A stretch of DNA of 33,601 nucleotides from Phormidium willei BDU 130791 (lineage in GTDB: Bacteria; Cyanobacteriota; Cyanobacteriia; Cyanobacteriales; Geitlerinemataceae), in the NCBI GenBank assembly GCA_001637315.1, contig LSZA01000045.1, positions 1 to 33,601 on the forward strand, read 5' to 3'. Position 1 is the first letter of the stretch. Every line of letters begins with the position of its first letter. The notes beneath the pieces were generated by a model that was not told where the DNA came from, did no database searches, and was given only the letters and a program-made list of their open reading frames with translations. Below are positions 16,470-24,581 of the stretch, in pieces. The position numbers and the translations under genes were made by a program.

Positions 16470-16868
16470 ATGAAACTCTCTTATCGCGGTGTCCCTTACG
16501 AATACACACCCCCGTCCTTGGAAATGAGCGAAAGTGAAATCCTCGCCACCTATCGGGGTCAATCCTATCCTCTGCGCTATCCTCGGCACATGACGATGGT
16601 GCAGCCTGTTGCTGATCTCAGTTATCGCGGTGTTCCCTACCGCACCACGGCTAATGGGGGTACGGAAGCGCTGGAACGCCCCACCCGAGACCGGTTAGCG
16701 CCGGTGATGTCTATGAGCGACTTGGAGTTTTCTCAACTGAATCAAGTTCACCAGGAAAACCTCTGTAAGCGTCTTTCGGCTCGGATGGCCAGTGCGCGCG
16801 ATCGCGGCGACGACAAGCTCTTACAACTGTTAGAGCAAGAAAGCCAGCAACTCGTTTGCAGCCGTTAG
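16470..16868 (+). CDS. DUF4278 domain-containing protein
   Basis: This 132-residue protein belongs to the DUF4278 group, short cyanobacterial proteins of unknown role built around the motif L-x-YRGxxY. The motif appears at the N-terminus (KLSYRGVPYEY), in a looser form (ATYRGQSYPLRYP), and again in the middle (DLSYRGVPYRT), so the gene seems to contain an internal duplication. The C-terminal half (about 80-132) is helical, charged and ends QESQQLVCSR. ATG 16470 is fixed by the AGGA just before it. The gene stands alone with a consensus promoter upstream and a strong rho-independent terminator at 16905-16940, so it is expressed as a single-gene unit. No enzyme motif or membrane segment is visible. 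Confidence 0.85.
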   Translation: MKLSYRGVPYEYTPPSLEMSESEILATYRGQSYPLRYPRHMTMVQPVADLSYRGVPYRTTANGGTEALERPTRDRLAPVMSMSDLEFSQLNQVHQENLCKRLSARMASARDRGDDKLLQLLEQESQQLVCSR

Positions 16869-16904
16869 ATCTCATCAAAACCAGGTTTAATACACTCAAA
16901 CCCT

Positions 16905-16940
16905 CGTCGGGTGGGCAACAAATTGCTCATCCGACGTTTT
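16905..16940 (+). terminator. Rho-independent terminator after DUF4278
   Basis: A 14-bp stem (16905-16918 with 16923-16936, two G-U pairs) closes on a CAAA loop and is followed by TTTT at 16937-16940. It starts 37 bp after the DUF4278 stop and 30 bp before the convergent trm1 stop. Confidence 0.8.
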
Positions 16941-16951
16941 GTTGAAGATTT

Positions 16952-16997
16952 CTCCCTATTCCCTGTTCCCTATTCCCTGTTCCCTATTCCCTGTTCC
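16952..16997. repeat. Heptanucleotide tandem repeat overlapping the end of trm1
   Basis: Alternating TTCCCTA and TTCCCTG units run at a strict 7-bp period: one imperfect unit (16952-16958), five perfect ones (16959-16993) and a partial. The array belongs to the same TTCCCNN class as the one at 7783-7817. It covers the last nine codons and the stop of trm1. Confidence 0.85.
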
Positions 16998-18100
16998 TTC
17001 GCGATCGCCACACAAGTGGCCAAATCCGCCTCAGTTTTCACCGCTTGAGGAGTAATATGAGTGGCACTGCTACGATAGCCTCGCGCCCTTAATCGCGCCA
17101 ACAACTGCTCACGGGGCAACATATCCCGGCCACTGCGGCGGCCAATCTCACCGAGGCCATAGAAATAGGGCGGTAAGTCAGCTTCGGCGATCATCGTTTG
17201 CAATAGCTTCACTCGGGAGGACCAACCGTGCTGCTGGGCCGAAATTTGCATTCGGTGCAGGTACTGGCGATCGTGAAGCGCCCCCAACCACAGGGGACCA
17301 CTGAGAACCCGAGACTGTCCATCTCGCGGACAGGGGGAAATCCGTCCCAATTGTCGCCAAGTGACAGTTTCATATTCACCGCAGTGGTGACAATAGGCTA
17401 AAAAGCCATAGTTGGCTTCCGTTAACTGTTGTCCACTCACCAGTCGCAACATCACCCGATAGACGGAGTGAGCATAAAGGGAAAATAAAGGAATCACTCC
17501 CAAACCTTTCGTCGCGGCTTGCTGCTGGGTGCTACCAATGAGTAAGCGTAATCCTTGTTCATGGCCACTGGGATGCGATCGCCCGTAAGCCCCATACACC
17601 CGCAGACTCTGTTCCCGTTCGTGGCCCGTAGCAGTTCGGCCATCGGTACTGGTGAGATAAACGAGTCCCCCCAGGCGTACTGCCCAGAGACTGGTATTGA
17701 GGAAGGGAACCGGCGAGCCAAAACTATCGACATCGACGAGATCATAGTAATCGCGGCGATCGTAGCATTGGAAAAACACTCGGTTAGCATCTCGGTGTTG
17801 AATATCCCCGGCTTGGGCGGCTAACATTGGCCCCAAGTTCTCCTGAAGAATCCCATTGAGGTCAGGATTCCCTTCGTTAGCGAGAACCCAATCCGCGCCC
17901 CCTTCGAGCCAATAGCGCAGCGATCGCACCCCACAGCCGGCCATACTATCGAGAACTCGCAACTGGCCGCGATCGCTCTTCTCCACCTGGGCCGCCAGAA
18001 TCGCCAAATCCCGCCCAACCTGGCTAGTTCGGCGATAAAATCCTTGACCAACCTTAAAGCTGGCCGCCCCTTCGCGATGGCTCATCTCAGCCTCAGTCAT
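16970..18100 (-). CDS. trm1: tRNA (guanine-26 N2)-dimethyltransferase Trm1
   Basis: Trm1 methylates guanine 26 of tRNAs with SAM. It is mainly eukaryotic and archaeal but occurs in cyanobacteria and Aquifex. The 376-residue protein shows the N-terminal FYRRTSQVGRDLA, SAM motif I VLDSMAGCGVRSLRY (49-63), the acidic loop VLANEGNPDL, the catalytic-region DVDSFGSPVPFL (123-134), and RVYGAYGRSHPSGHEQ followed by GLRLLI. A zinc-like cysteine set (AYCHHCGEYETVTW...ISPCPRDG) lies in the C-terminal half. ATG 18100 is used; ATG 18085, with GAGG five bases before it, is equally likely. The last residues (EQGIGNRE) are encoded by heptamer repeat, so the natural C-terminus has been replaced or extended. 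Confidence 0.9.
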   Translation of the reverse strand: MTEAEMSHREGAASFKVGQGFYRRTSQVGRDLAILAAQVEKSDRGQLRVLDSMAGCGVRSLRYWLEGGADWVLANEGNPDLNGILQENLGPMLAAQAGDIQHRDANRVFFQCYDRRDYYDLVDVDSFGSPVPFLNTSLWAVRLGGLVYLTSTDGRTATGHEREQSLRVYGAYGRSHPSGHEQGLRLLIGSTQQQAATKGLGVIPLFSLYAHSVYRVMLRLVSGQQLTEANYGFLAYCHHCGEYETVTWRQLGRISPCPRDGQSRVLSGPLWLGALHDRQYLHRMQISAQQHGWSSRVKLLQTMIAEADLPPYFYGLGEIGRRSGRDMLPREQLLARLRARGYRSSATHITPQAVKTEADLATCVAIAKEQGIGNRE

Positions 18101-18106
18101 GACAAG

Positions 18107-18129
18107 TTAACCCAGTTATTAACCCAGTT
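18107..18129. repeat. 11-bp direct repeat upstream of trm1
   Basis: TTAACCCAGTT occurs at 18107-18117 and 18119-18129, one base apart, directly before the trm1 start. It may be an operator pair or a simple tandem duplication. Confidence 0.45.
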
Positions 18130-18192
18130 CAAGCCGATCCTTGTTGATAACTCACTGGCTGACATCCTCCCCCTCTCTCTCGACTTGATCGC

Positions 18193-18220
18193 TTGACCGT
18201 CCAAGAACATATGGTATAGT
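18193..18220 (+). promoter_or_regulatory. Promoter for the small protein gene at 18301
   Basis: TTGACC (18193-18198) and TATAGT (18215-18220) are 16 bp apart, reading rightward. The leader of about 75 nt contains the 10-bp palindrome GAGACGTCTC at 18236-18245. Confidence 0.55.
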
Positions 18221-18300
18221 CGAGCCAAGTTTTGGAGACGTCTCGGAACTCTCCCCAACACGTCTGGTTCCCTAGCCCCATTGAAACCGCTTAAGATTCA

Positions 18301-18492
18301 ATGACCTCCCAATTTACCTCAAACCTCAATCCTGATGAAATCAAAGACTTGATTTCCCAGCTTTCGGCCGAGAACGTCACTGACCTTAAAACCGGTTTAG
18401 AACATTGGCTGGATACCCCCGACTCCTCCGCCAACGAGAGAAGCGGCTTGGGTGCTTCTTCAGAAGCCTATGACCTAGAGGAGCGACGTTAG
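18301..18492 (+). CDS. Small acidic hypothetical protein, 63 aa
   Basis: I do not recognise this protein. It is 63 residues, with an amphipathic N-terminal half (NPDEIKDLISQLSAENVTDLKTGLEHWLD) that should form two short helices and a Ser/Glu-rich, probably disordered tail ending DLEERR. No signal peptide, membrane segment or cysteine is present. Support for a real gene: a good promoter about 80 bp upstream, codon use like its neighbours, and a hairpin right after the stop. There is no clear ribosome site before ATG 18301, which weakens the call. It lies between trm1 (divergent) and a DUF4346 gene (convergent). The first half resembles the helical hairpins of small adaptor or antitoxin-like proteins, but that is only a shape. 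Confidence 0.5.
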   Translation: MTSQFTSNLNPDEIKDLISQLSAENVTDLKTGLEHWLDTPDSSANERSGLGASSEAYDLEERR

Positions 18493-18517
18493 CTACGATT
18501 TTGGCGAAAATGTAGCT
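18491..18517. terminator. Hairpin between convergent genes
   Basis: AGCTACGATTTT (18491-18502) pairs with AAAATGTAGCT (18507-18517) apart from one bulged G, around a GGCG loop. It begins inside the stop codon of the 63-residue gene and could end transcription from either side, although a T run is lacking on the plus strand. Confidence 0.45.
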
Positions 18518-18528
18518 GAAATCTGGCT

Positions 18529-18921
18529 CTAATCTTGAATGTACTCTGTCCCTGAGAGGAGTGCCGCCTCAGCCTTAACAAACTCTCGTCCGAGATAGAG
18601 GGCATGATCTAAATAGGTTAAGGGAGGGGGATCAGCTTGTTCCGTGATTTTCATACCTAGTTCTTTTGCGGTTTTCCCTCGATAGATGGCGCTAGGCCGG
18701 CGTTGCGCCCCTCCCTGACAAGGTATTGGCTCTCCCGTCTCGGGGTCAACAGCTAAACCTTGCTCATTAATATCATTACTATAATGCTCGGCACAGATTA
18801 CCTCTGCATCACGGTCGAGATAGATTAAAAAATAGCCCGCTGGATCAAGCTTAATAAACCGCTTCGAGAGTTCATCGTCAAAGGCGGCTAGGTCGTCGCG
18901 GCGAGAAGTTTGAGAGATCAT
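18529..18921 (-). CDS. DUF4346 domain-containing protein
   Basis: The 130-residue protein fits DUF4346, a conserved cyanobacterial family also found attached to pterin-related enzymes in archaea, with no established function. Recognisable stretches are IKLDPAGYFLIYLDRDAEVICAEHY, the loop VDPETGEPIPCQGG, YRGKTAKELGMKI, and the end YLDHALYLGREFVKAEAAL followed by LSGTEYIQD, which matches the family end GTEYVQD. No signal or membrane segment is present, so it should be cytosolic. ATG 18921 (MISQTSRRDD) is chosen over GTG 18933; neither has a clear ribosome site. It converges on the small acidic gene and is divergent from the BNR-repeat gene 264 bp away. Confidence 0.8.
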   Translation of the reverse strand: MISQTSRRDDLAAFDDELSKRFIKLDPAGYFLIYLDRDAEVICAEHYSNDINEQGLAVDPETGEPIPCQGGAQRRPSAIYRGKTAKELGMKITEQADPPPLTYLDHALYLGREFVKAEAALLSGTEYIQD

Positions 18922-19114
18922 TGTTTCGTTCACATTAAATTTGCTGAACTCATGATTATAGCTGATTCAGGAATGTGAAACAAGGGAAATCCAGGAGAAA
19001 CCCTTAAAACAAGTTTAAGAAATGTAATATTTCCCCAAGTACCGGTTTTCTATGCCAAGATGGCCGTCGTTTGGGTTGAGACTATCCCCTCGACCCAGAA
19101 TGAACGATAAGCCG

Positions 19115-19174
19115 ACGTAAACCTTGCGTTTTCTCTTAATAAAAGATGTTTACGTATTCCTCAGTCTGAGGAGG
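19115..19174 (+). promoter_or_regulatory. Inverted repeat and hairpin-masked ribosome site before the BNR gene
   Basis: ACGTAAAC (19115-19122) and GTTTACGT (19148-19155) form an 8-bp inverted repeat around an A/T-rich centre. Just after it, CCTCA (19159-19163) can pair with TGAGG (19167-19171), which covers half of the strong ribosome site GAGGAGG (19168-19174). That site lies 10 bases before the GTG start, so the leader could limit translation. Confidence 0.45.
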
Positions 19175-19184
19175 CTTTGCTATC

Positions 19185-21527
19185 GTGAAACCCCGAAATT
19201 CCTATCGTCGCTTGACCCGGTTAGTCAGTTTAGCTCTGGCTCTGGTTGTCCTGTTCAGTCTCCTGAGTTGGGGCCGTCAACCAACCTTGGCTCATCGTCC
19301 TCATCATGTGGTGACGGATGTTGAGATTTCTCCGGGGTTTAGTGAAGACCAAACTCTCTTTATTGTTGTCCGCAACAACTTATATAAGTCTACTAATGCC
19401 GGGAACTCCTGGCAACGACTCGTGGATGGACTCGACAGTCAGGAACTGTCAGGACTGGCCCTATCGAAACAGACCCGCGATCGCCTCTATCTCAGTACTC
19501 GAGGTGATGGGGTCTATCGCTCCACCGATGGGGGTTTGTCTTGGACGCAACAGGTCAATGGTTTAAGCCGCCTGGACCTAGAGGCGATCGCCATCTCCCC
19601 CAACAACGACAATCTAATTCTAGTGGCGGGCCATGATGGAGGTCTCTATCGTAGCGACAACGGGGGAGAGCAGTGGCAATCGGTTTGGATGGACAACCAA
19701 CCCATCACCCGTTTGAGCTTTACCCCAGATAATCCTCAAGTCATCTTTGCCGGGACCGCGCAAGGAGAAGTCCATCGCTCTGATGATGCTGGGATAACTT
19801 GGGTTCGTAGCAGCCAACTGAATGAGGCTGGGGCAATTACGGCGATCGCCCCCTCTCCCAACTTTAGCCAGGATAATCAGCTTTGGCTGGGAACGGCAAC
19901 AGCGGGCGTTTTCTACAGTGACGATGGCGGAAATCAGTTCACGGCCATCGACTCAGATTTACCGGATTTACGGATTACCGATCTCTTGGCCCTGGCCCCG
20001 AATGAGGGACAACCTCAGTTGCTACTGTCAACCTGGGATGCAGGCTTTTTTCGCTCCGACGATGGCGGCCAAACTTGGAACCCGGCCCAAGGGGAGTTAG
20101 CCAAAGACGTGCAAGCCGATGAACTTGAAGAACCTCATTTTTATGGCTTAGCCACCTCGGCTGACGCCTTAGCCGAGGGCTATGTCTTTATGGGGGGCTT
20201 TAATAGTCTCTATCGCTCGGAGGATGGGGGTCAACAATGGCAACAGCTCGAAACCCTCTCACCGGATATTGTCATGGCCTTTGATATTTCCCCGAACTAT
20301 GGTCAAGATCAAACCCTGGCTTTGGGAACCTATGTGAATGGCCTTTATTTAACCCAGGATGGCGGTCAAAATTGGCAACGTCCCAGCCGAGGTCTGCATC
20401 TACCCTGGTTTACCAACAACTTTGAACAGCAGTATCAAGATCCACGCCGTTACTTCCATGTGGCGTTTTCCCCCAACTACGCCAACGATCAAACCCTCTT
20501 TGCTTCGACTCTCTGGACAAAACTGCTGCGATCAACTGATGAGGGCATCTCATGGCAGGTGGTGTCCCTACCCTCGGAAACGCGGGGGGCGACTCTGGTG
20601 GTTTCTCCCAACTTTGCCGAAGACGACACGGTCTATGTGGCCGGACAATATGGCAAGTTTTTCCGCTCTGAGGATGGCGGTCGTCATTTCCAAAAGGTGG
20701 CAGATATTGGGGCCGGTGGGGGAAATGATGCCCCGTCCTTTGTGGCGTCCCCCAATTTCATTGAGGATGGCATCTTATTGGCCACTGGGCCAGGGGGAAT
20801 TTATCAATCGAGCGATCGCGCCGAAACGTGGGAGCGTCTCACCCCAGACCCCGCCTGGGAAACACGCCGCAATCTGCAAATGGCGATGTCTCCCAACTAT
20901 GCCGCCGACGGAACGATATTTGTTGGCACTGATGCGGGGGTATTTTGGTCAGCGGATGCGGGTGCCTCATGGGAACCCTTGGCAGGATTAGCAGATTTTG
21001 CCGAAGACTATATTGAGGCCATTGCGGTCTCGCCGGAGTTTGAGCGCGATCGCACCCTTATGGCCAGTATCCGAGGCCAGGGACTTTGGCGCAGTGTCGA
21101 TGGGGGTCAGAGTTTTACTCAAATCGGAGATCGCAAACTTCTCTTCTCAAAACTGAGTGGGATTCCCTCAGCGGGGATGGCGATTCAGTTTTCCCCCAAC
21201 TACGGTGACGATGACACGGTTTATGCCATGGGAGATCCCAAGACGGCGCTCTATCGCTCTCGGGATCAAGGGTTAACCTGGGAAACCCTAAAGGTTCCAG
21301 ACCTGGAACTGGCGGCTCCTAGCCTCGTTGAACAGGGACAAATTTACGCACAGGTCTATCGCGGCTCGATTCTCCGGTTTGGCCTAGCTGCGGCGTTGGG
21401 ACTGGTGAGCTATGTGGCGTTGAGCTGGTTCACCCGTCGTCGGACGTTGCCGATCCCGCGTGCTGTGATTCCTGTGATTGGAACGATTCTTGTCTTTAGT
21501 AGCTCTCTGGTGATTCTGCTCGGGTAA
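19185..21527 (+). CDS. Exported protein with 14 BNR/Asp-box repeats (Ycf48/sortilin-like propeller)
   Basis: The 780-residue protein has an N-terminal signal segment (about 10-28) and ends in two membrane spans (about 730-780). Between them I count 14 repeats of the Asp-box type S-x-D-x-G-x-x-W, such as YRSTDGGLSW, FRSDDGGQTW, YRSEDGGQQW and FRSEDGGRHF. Each is preceded by a strand pattern like SPNYANDQTLF. Fourteen blades fit two seven-bladed beta propellers outside the membrane. Similar repeats occur in the photosystem II factor Ycf48, sialidases and sortilins. The GTG 19185 start is set by GAGGAGG ten bases before. The gene leads the glycan cluster, 12 bp from a GT39-like gene, so a role in glycan binding or assembly is more likely than photosystem work. 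No sialidase catalytic residues can be assigned. Confidence 0.8.
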   Translation: MKPRNSYRRLTRLVSLALALVVLFSLLSWGRQPTLAHRPHHVVTDVEISPGFSEDQTLFIVVRNNLYKSTNAGNSWQRLVDGLDSQELSGLALSKQTRDRLYLSTRGDGVYRSTDGGLSWTQQVNGLSRLDLEAIAISPNNDNLILVAGHDGGLYRSDNGGEQWQSVWMDNQPITRLSFTPDNPQVIFAGTAQGEVHRSDDAGITWVRSSQLNEAGAITAIAPSPNFSQDNQLWLGTATAGVFYSDDGGNQFTAIDSDLPDLRITDLLALAPNEGQPQLLLSTWDAGFFRSDDGGQTWNPAQGELAKDVQADELEEPHFYGLATSADALAEGYVFMGGFNSLYRSEDGGQQWQQLETLSPDIVMAFDISPNYGQDQTLALGTYVNGLYLTQDGGQNWQRPSRGLHLPWFTNNFEQQYQDPRRYFHVAFSPNYANDQTLFASTLWTKLLRSTDEGISWQVVSLPSETRGATLVVSPNFAEDDTVYVAGQYGKFFRSEDGGRHFQKVADIGAGGGNDAPSFVASPNFIEDGILLATGPGGIYQSSDRAETWERLTPDPAWETRRNLQMAMSPNYAADGTIFVGTDAGVFWSADAGASWEPLAGLADFAEDYIEAIAVSPEFERDRTLMASIRGQGLWRSVDGGQSFTQIGDRKLLFSKLSGIPSAGMAIQFSPNYGDDDTVYAMGDPKTALYRSRDQGLTWETLKVPDLELAAPSLVEQGQIYAQVYRGSILRFGLAAALGLVSYVALSWFTRRRTLPIPRAVIPVIGTILVFSSSLVILLG

Positions 21528-21539
21528 TCCCTGCTGTTC

Positions 21540-23567
21540 GTGAAGTTTCAGGGGCGATCGCGTCTCAAGGTTATGGAGTTTGCCATGTTTATTATCCTAC
21601 CCATTCTGGCTTGGGGCAGTTTCTTCCTCATCCTACAACGGCACCACCGTCATCCTTGGCGGGAGGCGCTACTGCGATCGCTGGTGATCTGGGGGGTCAC
21701 CCTAACGGTGATCACCGAACTCTTGAGCGGCTTACGGCTATTGACTCCTCTCGGTGTTGGGAGCGCCTGGTTGCTGGTGATTGGACTCTGTGCTTTCGTG
21801 ATACGTCGTTATGGGGGCTTGAGGATGAGTCCAAACCCGGAATTGGTCAAACAGGCGGCTTCTCGTTGGTCTCTGCCCCTGTTTCCCTCCCTTTTACTGG
21901 CTGGGGTGGCCTGGATTGTCGTGATCACCGCCGGGTTGGCGATCGCCTCAGCCCCCAATAACCCTGACTCGATGCGCTATCACCTGAGTCGGGTGATGCA
22001 TTGGCTACAACATGGCACGGTTGCCCATTATCCCACTCATAGTCTCAAGCAAATCTATCAAAATCCTGGCTCAGAATTTGCAATTGCTCAGTTTCAGCTT
22101 CTCAGTGGTGGAGATTATTTTGCCAACCTGGTGCAATGGGGCAGCATGGTGGTTAGTCTCGTGGGGGTATCCCTGATCGCTCGACAACTCGGGTGCGATC
22201 GCCGAGGACAGATCTGGGCTGTCGTGTTCTGTGCCACTATCCCGATGGGGGTATTACAAGCCGCCAGTACCCAAAATGACTACGTCGTTACCCTGTGGTT
22301 GGTCTGCCTGACTTACTTTGCATTGCTGATGCTGCATGTTGGCGTGACGGTATCGACAGCGGTCTATATCGGGGCGAGTTTGGGGTTGGCGATCCTCAGT
22401 AAAGGAACGGCCTATATTTATGCTTTTCCTCTCTGTCTGGGCTTATTGGTTTGGACGATTCAACAAAAGCGTGGCCGAGTCTGGCAATTGGGAGGTTTGG
22501 CCGCGGCGATCGCTCTCCTCTTAAACCTTGGACATTATTGGCGCAATTTTGCCCTAACCCATTCCCCTCTTGGGGTAGATGTGGGGGCAGAAACCAATAA
22601 TATCCTCTCTCTGCCGGTTTTTATTGCCAGCATTTTTAAACAACTTTCACTTCATGCAGATTGGGTGCGAGCCTTACAGTTACAAGACTGGATTGTTCCC
22701 ACCACAGGATTGACCGAAAAATTGATCATGATTATTCATGATCAGTTTGGATTAGATATCAATAATCCTGCTCTCCTCAGTCCGAAAGTTAGTCGCTTTT
22801 ATGTCCCTGCTACTTCTCAATATGAAGATATTAGTGGTAATCCGATACATCTGATTCTCATTGCTGTTGCACTTCTCATCCTACTGAGCCGCAAATCCCT
22901 ACGGAAACAGTCCGATTTAGCCTGGGGAGCCATCTTATTAGTTACCGGTTTTTTAATGTTTTCTTTTCTGTTTACTTGGTCTCCTTGGCGCAGTCGCTTA
23001 CATCTGCCCTTATTTGTCTTATTCTCTCCCCTAGTTGCGATGATAGTTGTCCGAACATTTCCCCCAATCGTGACTGGCTGTATTGCGTTGGTTTTACTGC
23101 TGTCAATTCAACCCTGGCTATTTGATAATCAATTCAAGTCGCTCTTGGCAGAACAATCTATATTTAATACTCCCCGTATTGAGCAATATTTCAAGAGTCA
23201 AAGTCATCTCCAAGACCCGTATCAAGCCATGATGACTGAGCTAAATCGTCTCAACTGTTATGATATCGGTATTGGCAGTCAAAGTTTCTGGTTTGAATAT
23301 CCTCTATGGGTACTTTTACAGCAACAAGGGCAACAGAAGAGTCACCTCTATCATGTTGCTGTTGATAATTCTTCAAGTCAGGCCAAGCTCACAAATCACC
23401 CCCTCTCGGGAACCAGTCCAGCGCCTTGTGCTGTTGTCTTCCTTCAGGAAGACATTAACGCGACGCCTCCAACCCAACTCACAACAGAATATGGACTCTA
23501 TGAGTCAGTTTGGTTGACTCCTATCCCTGACCGCAGGGGAAATCTTGAACTGTTACAACGGAGTTAA
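21540..23567 (+). CDS. Polytopic glycosyltransferase, GT39/ArnT-like
   Basis: The 675-residue membrane protein has about 11-12 predicted spans and a C-terminal non-membrane region of roughly 130 residues. After the first spans comes SAPNNPDSMRYHLSRVMHWL, whose aspartate (Asp143) matches the catalytic acidic residue in the first periplasmic loop of GT-C enzymes such as PMT (GT39) and ArnT. These transfer sugars from polyprenyl-phosphate donors to proteins, lipids or glycans on the outer face of the membrane. GTG 21540 starts 12 bp after the BNR gene; ATG 21573 is a possible alternative. The tight spacing argues for cotranscription and a joint role with the propeller protein. Acceptor and donor are unknown. 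From about 22600 on, the sequence becomes more AT-rich than upstream. Confidence 0.85.
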   Translation: MKFQGRSRLKVMEFAMFIILPILAWGSFFLILQRHHRHPWREALLRSLVIWGVTLTVITELLSGLRLLTPLGVGSAWLLVIGLCAFVIRRYGGLRMSPNPELVKQAASRWSLPLFPSLLLAGVAWIVVITAGLAIASAPNNPDSMRYHLSRVMHWLQHGTVAHYPTHSLKQIYQNPGSEFAIAQFQLLSGGDYFANLVQWGSMVVSLVGVSLIARQLGCDRRGQIWAVVFCATIPMGVLQAASTQNDYVVTLWLVCLTYFALLMLHVGVTVSTAVYIGASLGLAILSKGTAYIYAFPLCLGLLVWTIQQKRGRVWQLGGLAAAIALLLNLGHYWRNFALTHSPLGVDVGAETNNILSLPVFIASIFKQLSLHADWVRALQLQDWIVPTTGLTEKLIMIIHDQFGLDINNPALLSPKVSRFYVPATSQYEDISGNPIHLILIAVALLILLSRKSLRKQSDLAWGAILLVTGFLMFSFLFTWSPWRSRLHLPLFVLFSPLVAMIVVRTFPPIVTGCIALVLLLSIQPWLFDNQFKSLLAEQSIFNTPRIEQYFKSQSHLQDPYQAMMTELNRLNCYDIGIGSQSFWFEYPLWVLLQQQGQQKSHLYHVAVDNSSSQAKLTNHPLSGTSPAPCAVVFLQEDINATPPTQLTTEYGLYESVWLTPIPDRRGNLELLQRS

Positions 23568-23614
23568 GATAGTCTTTAATTCTGACATTTGATCCACTTA
23601 ACTTTTTGAGAAAA

Positions 23615-24493
23615 ATGACGTATTTTATGTTACCTCAAAATCTACGAGAGCCACTTCGTCGTCAAAAAAATGCGGTGATTCAAGCTTACTTTCGTCAGCG
23701 GATTTATGCGAGTTCAGACCCTGAGAAAATTTGGGGGCGATCGCAGCCTATGGGGGTTCTCTTAATTCTCAGTCATATGCGATCGGGGTCTTCTTTATTA
23801 ACTCATATTTTGACCCATAACCCCGCTATTCTGGGCTATGGTGAAACGCACCGAACGTACCAAACAACTCACGATTTCAAACAACTCATGGCTGATGTCT
23901 ATTGGCGATGTCATGAGTTTAGACATCTAAGAGATCTCAAACATCTCAGGATGAATCATCACTATGTTTTAGACAAAGTCCTCCACAATCACTTACTGTC
24001 AAATCTTAGTCTTCTCACTCATCCCCAGGTGTCGATCATCTTTCTCATTCGAGAACCTGTTGCGAGTTTAGTGAGCCTGCAAAAATTAAAGCCTCATTTG
24101 AGCGATCGCCAACGCTTTGACTATTATTCAAGTCGTCTCCTTCAACTCGCAGACTACGCACAATTTATCAACAACAAAAATCATAGCTTATGGGTTACTT
24201 ATGAGCAACTTTTGGATAATACCCCCTCAGTTTTAAGGTCTTTAAAACAATTTCTAGGTACCAAGTTAGAATTTTCGGAACACTATCAAATCCTCAAGAC
24301 CACCGGACAAAAAGGAGTTGGAGACTCTCAAGAAAAAATAAAATCTGGCAAAATCATCCGGCAGAAATCTCCTCCTCCAACCTCACTTCCTGCGGACATC
24401 CGTGAGGAAGCTGAGGAGATGTATCAAACCACCTATCAAGCCTTATCACACTACTGTACCTCCAGCGTCTCTCTTGACCGTCAACAATATTAA
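23615..24493 (+). CDS. Sulfotransferase family protein
   Basis: This 292-residue enzyme has the PAPS-binding loop LLILSHMRSGSSLLTHIL (SHMRSGSS at residues 53-60), where arginine and serines hold the 5'-phosphosulfate. The 3'-phosphate motif is IIFLIREPVASLVSL (Arg146, Ser151). Such enzymes move sulfate from PAPS to hydroxyls of sugars or other acceptors. The position amid glycosyltransferases argues for a glycan acceptor. ATG 23615 is used; TTG 23606 and ATG 23627 are alternatives, none with a strong ribosome site. There is no membrane segment, so it acts in the cytosol, on lipid-linked or nucleotide-linked intermediates. Its stop codon lies inside the first unit of the 13-bp tandem repeat. 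Confidence 0.85.
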   Translation: MTYFMLPQNLREPLRRQKNAVIQAYFRQRIYASSDPEKIWGRSQPMGVLLILSHMRSGSSLLTHILTHNPAILGYGETHRTYQTTHDFKQLMADVYWRCHEFRHLRDLKHLRMNHHYVLDKVLHNHLLSNLSLLTHPQVSIIFLIREPVASLVSLQKLKPHLSDRQRFDYYSSRLLQLADYAQFINNKNHSLWVTYEQLLDNTPSVLRSLKQFLGTKLEFSEHYQILKTTGQKGVGDSQEKIKSGKIIRQKSPPPTSLPADIREEAEEMYQTTYQALSHYCTSSVSLDRQQY

Positions 24494-24530
24494 GTTCCAG
24501 AATGAAGTTCCAGAATGAAGTTCCAGAATG
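24492..24530 (+). repeat. Three perfect 13-bp tandem repeats carrying three ATGs in three frames
   Basis: AAGTTCCAGAATG is repeated three times without change. Because 13 is not a multiple of three, its ATGs (24502, 24515, 24528) open all three reading frames. The second opens a 19-codon ORF ending at 24574, next to the AGGA ribosome site of the glycosyltransferase at 24582. The third is in frame with that gene. The first unit overlaps the sulfotransferase stop codon. Confidence 0.9.
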
Positions 24531-24581
24531 AACTCCCAAAAACGAAAACCATCAATCAAATCATCCAATCATAGGAACACC

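Noticed and set aside
20359..20991. 210-codon open frame inside the BNR-repeat gene
   Set aside because: It is a +1 shadow of the repeat-rich gene; its periodic composition mirrors the Asp-box repeats in another frame.
24492..24530. Triple repeat as a possible CRISPR or CRISPR-like array
   Set aside because: Units are 13 bp with no spacers between them and no cas genes are present; it is a plain tandem repeat.
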